DNA from: Nitrospirota bacterium
GTDB lineage: Bacteria; Nitrospirota; Thermodesulfovibrionia; UBA6902
Length of the DNA: 57,857 nucleotides
Direction of reading: 5' to 3'
NCBI GenBank assembly: GCA_016234115.1
Contig: JACRHD010000059.1
Coordinates: 1-57,857, forward strand
The notes below the pieces were generated by a model, which saw only the letters and a list, made by a program, of their open reading frames with translations, ran no database searches and was not told the DNA's origin. Below, piece after piece: positions 57,714 to 57,857 of the stretch; position 1 is the first letter of the stretch; each line of letters begins with the position of its first letter. The translations under genes were made by a program, and so were the position numbers.

Positions 57714-57857
57714 TCTATTACCTCGGTCACAACCCCTGCTCCGACCGTCCTTCCACCTTCCCTCACCGCAAACCTCAACTCCTTCTCCATCGCTATCGGC
57801 GTTATCAGCTCTATCTCCATCGTCACATTGTCTCCGGGCATCACCATCTCCACTCCC
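57710..57857 (-). CDS. tuf: Elongation factor Tu, C-terminal part (cut by the window end)
   Basis: The last 48 codons of EF-Tu: [39 protein letters not shown] and VTEVIE, then TAG. This is domain 3, which binds aminoacyl-tRNA and EF-Ts. The rest lies beyond the window. EF-Tu delivers aminoacyl-tRNA to the ribosome. The order tuf-rpsJ is the common one, and rpsL, rpsG and fusA would be expected upstream. Confidence 0.96.
   Translation of the reverse strand, partial: GVEMVMPGDNVTMEIELITPIAMEKELRFAVREGGRTVGAGVVTEVIE

Overview
The window looks like a chromosomal segment of a diderm (outer-membrane) bacterium of roughly 50% GC. Evidence for an outer membrane is an Mla lipid-transport operon and several lipoprotein signals. 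An AmmeMemoRadiSam locus, a NosR-like flavin/iron-sulfur membrane protein and the general gene style suggest an anaerobic or microaerophilic lineage such as Nitrospirota or Desulfobacterota. That placement is an inference and was not tested.

Layout. 0.5-0.9 kb: a small lipoprotein with its own promoter and terminator. 1.0-4.3 kb: a mosaic of truncated genes joined almost without spacers (ClC channel, trehalose-synthase-type glycosyltransferase, MscS, glucosyl/mannosyl-phosphoglycerate synthase, NhaD, mannosyl-phosphoglycerate phosphatase) around one intact SPFH gene. It reads as the remains of an osmoadaptation island, or as an assembly chimera. 4.4-11 kb: an AmmeMemoRadiSam locus (small membrane protein, radical SAM enzyme, 39-aa RR-signal peptide, lipoprotein fusion of MEMO1 and AMMECR1) followed by a spermidine-synthase-like membrane protein and an FMN-binding polyferredoxin. 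Related repeat copies in opposite orientation flank it.

11.2-27.2 kb: surface-glycan or protein-glycosylation genes. A polyprenol-phosphate-mannose-synthase-like enzyme is followed on the minus strand by an eight-gene run with three TMTC-like membrane-TPR proteins, a GT-C protein, a YfhO protein, a GT2 enzyme, a methyltransferase and a radical SAM protein. The TMTC-like genes carry different short tandem repeats inserted in the same loops. One is frameshifted by exactly the lack of one 7-bp unit. 27.2-34 kb: a membrane patatin, unknown proteins, and a ketosynthase / zinc-ribbon acyl carrier protein / enoyl-reductase trio.

34.2-39.1 kb: a tightly overlapping operon of protein-kinase-like protein, universal stress protein, an unknown 388-aa protein and a membrane-anchored LonB-type protease. 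This is the best candidate here for an undescribed system. A 38-aa ORF with promoter and terminator, then a cold-shock protein, follow. 39.9-42.6 kb: mlaD, mlaF and mlaE on the minus strand, with a strong promoter so close to mlaE that its mRNA should be leaderless. 42.7-57.9 kb: the merged S10-spc-alpha ribosomal operon on the minus strand from the 3' end of tuf to rplQ. It lacks adk, and many of its gene gaps are filled by palindromic or heptanucleotide repeats.

Several first genes of operons lack a Shine-Dalgarno sequence and have a -10 box 5-9 nt before ATG. Short repeats of several families (7-bp and 9-bp tandem arrays, GTAGGGGCG palindromes, CACAGAG and GCTGAAAGCTGA inverted repeats) occur throughout, both between and inside genes. 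No tRNA, rRNA, CRISPR array or complete insertion sequence was recognised.
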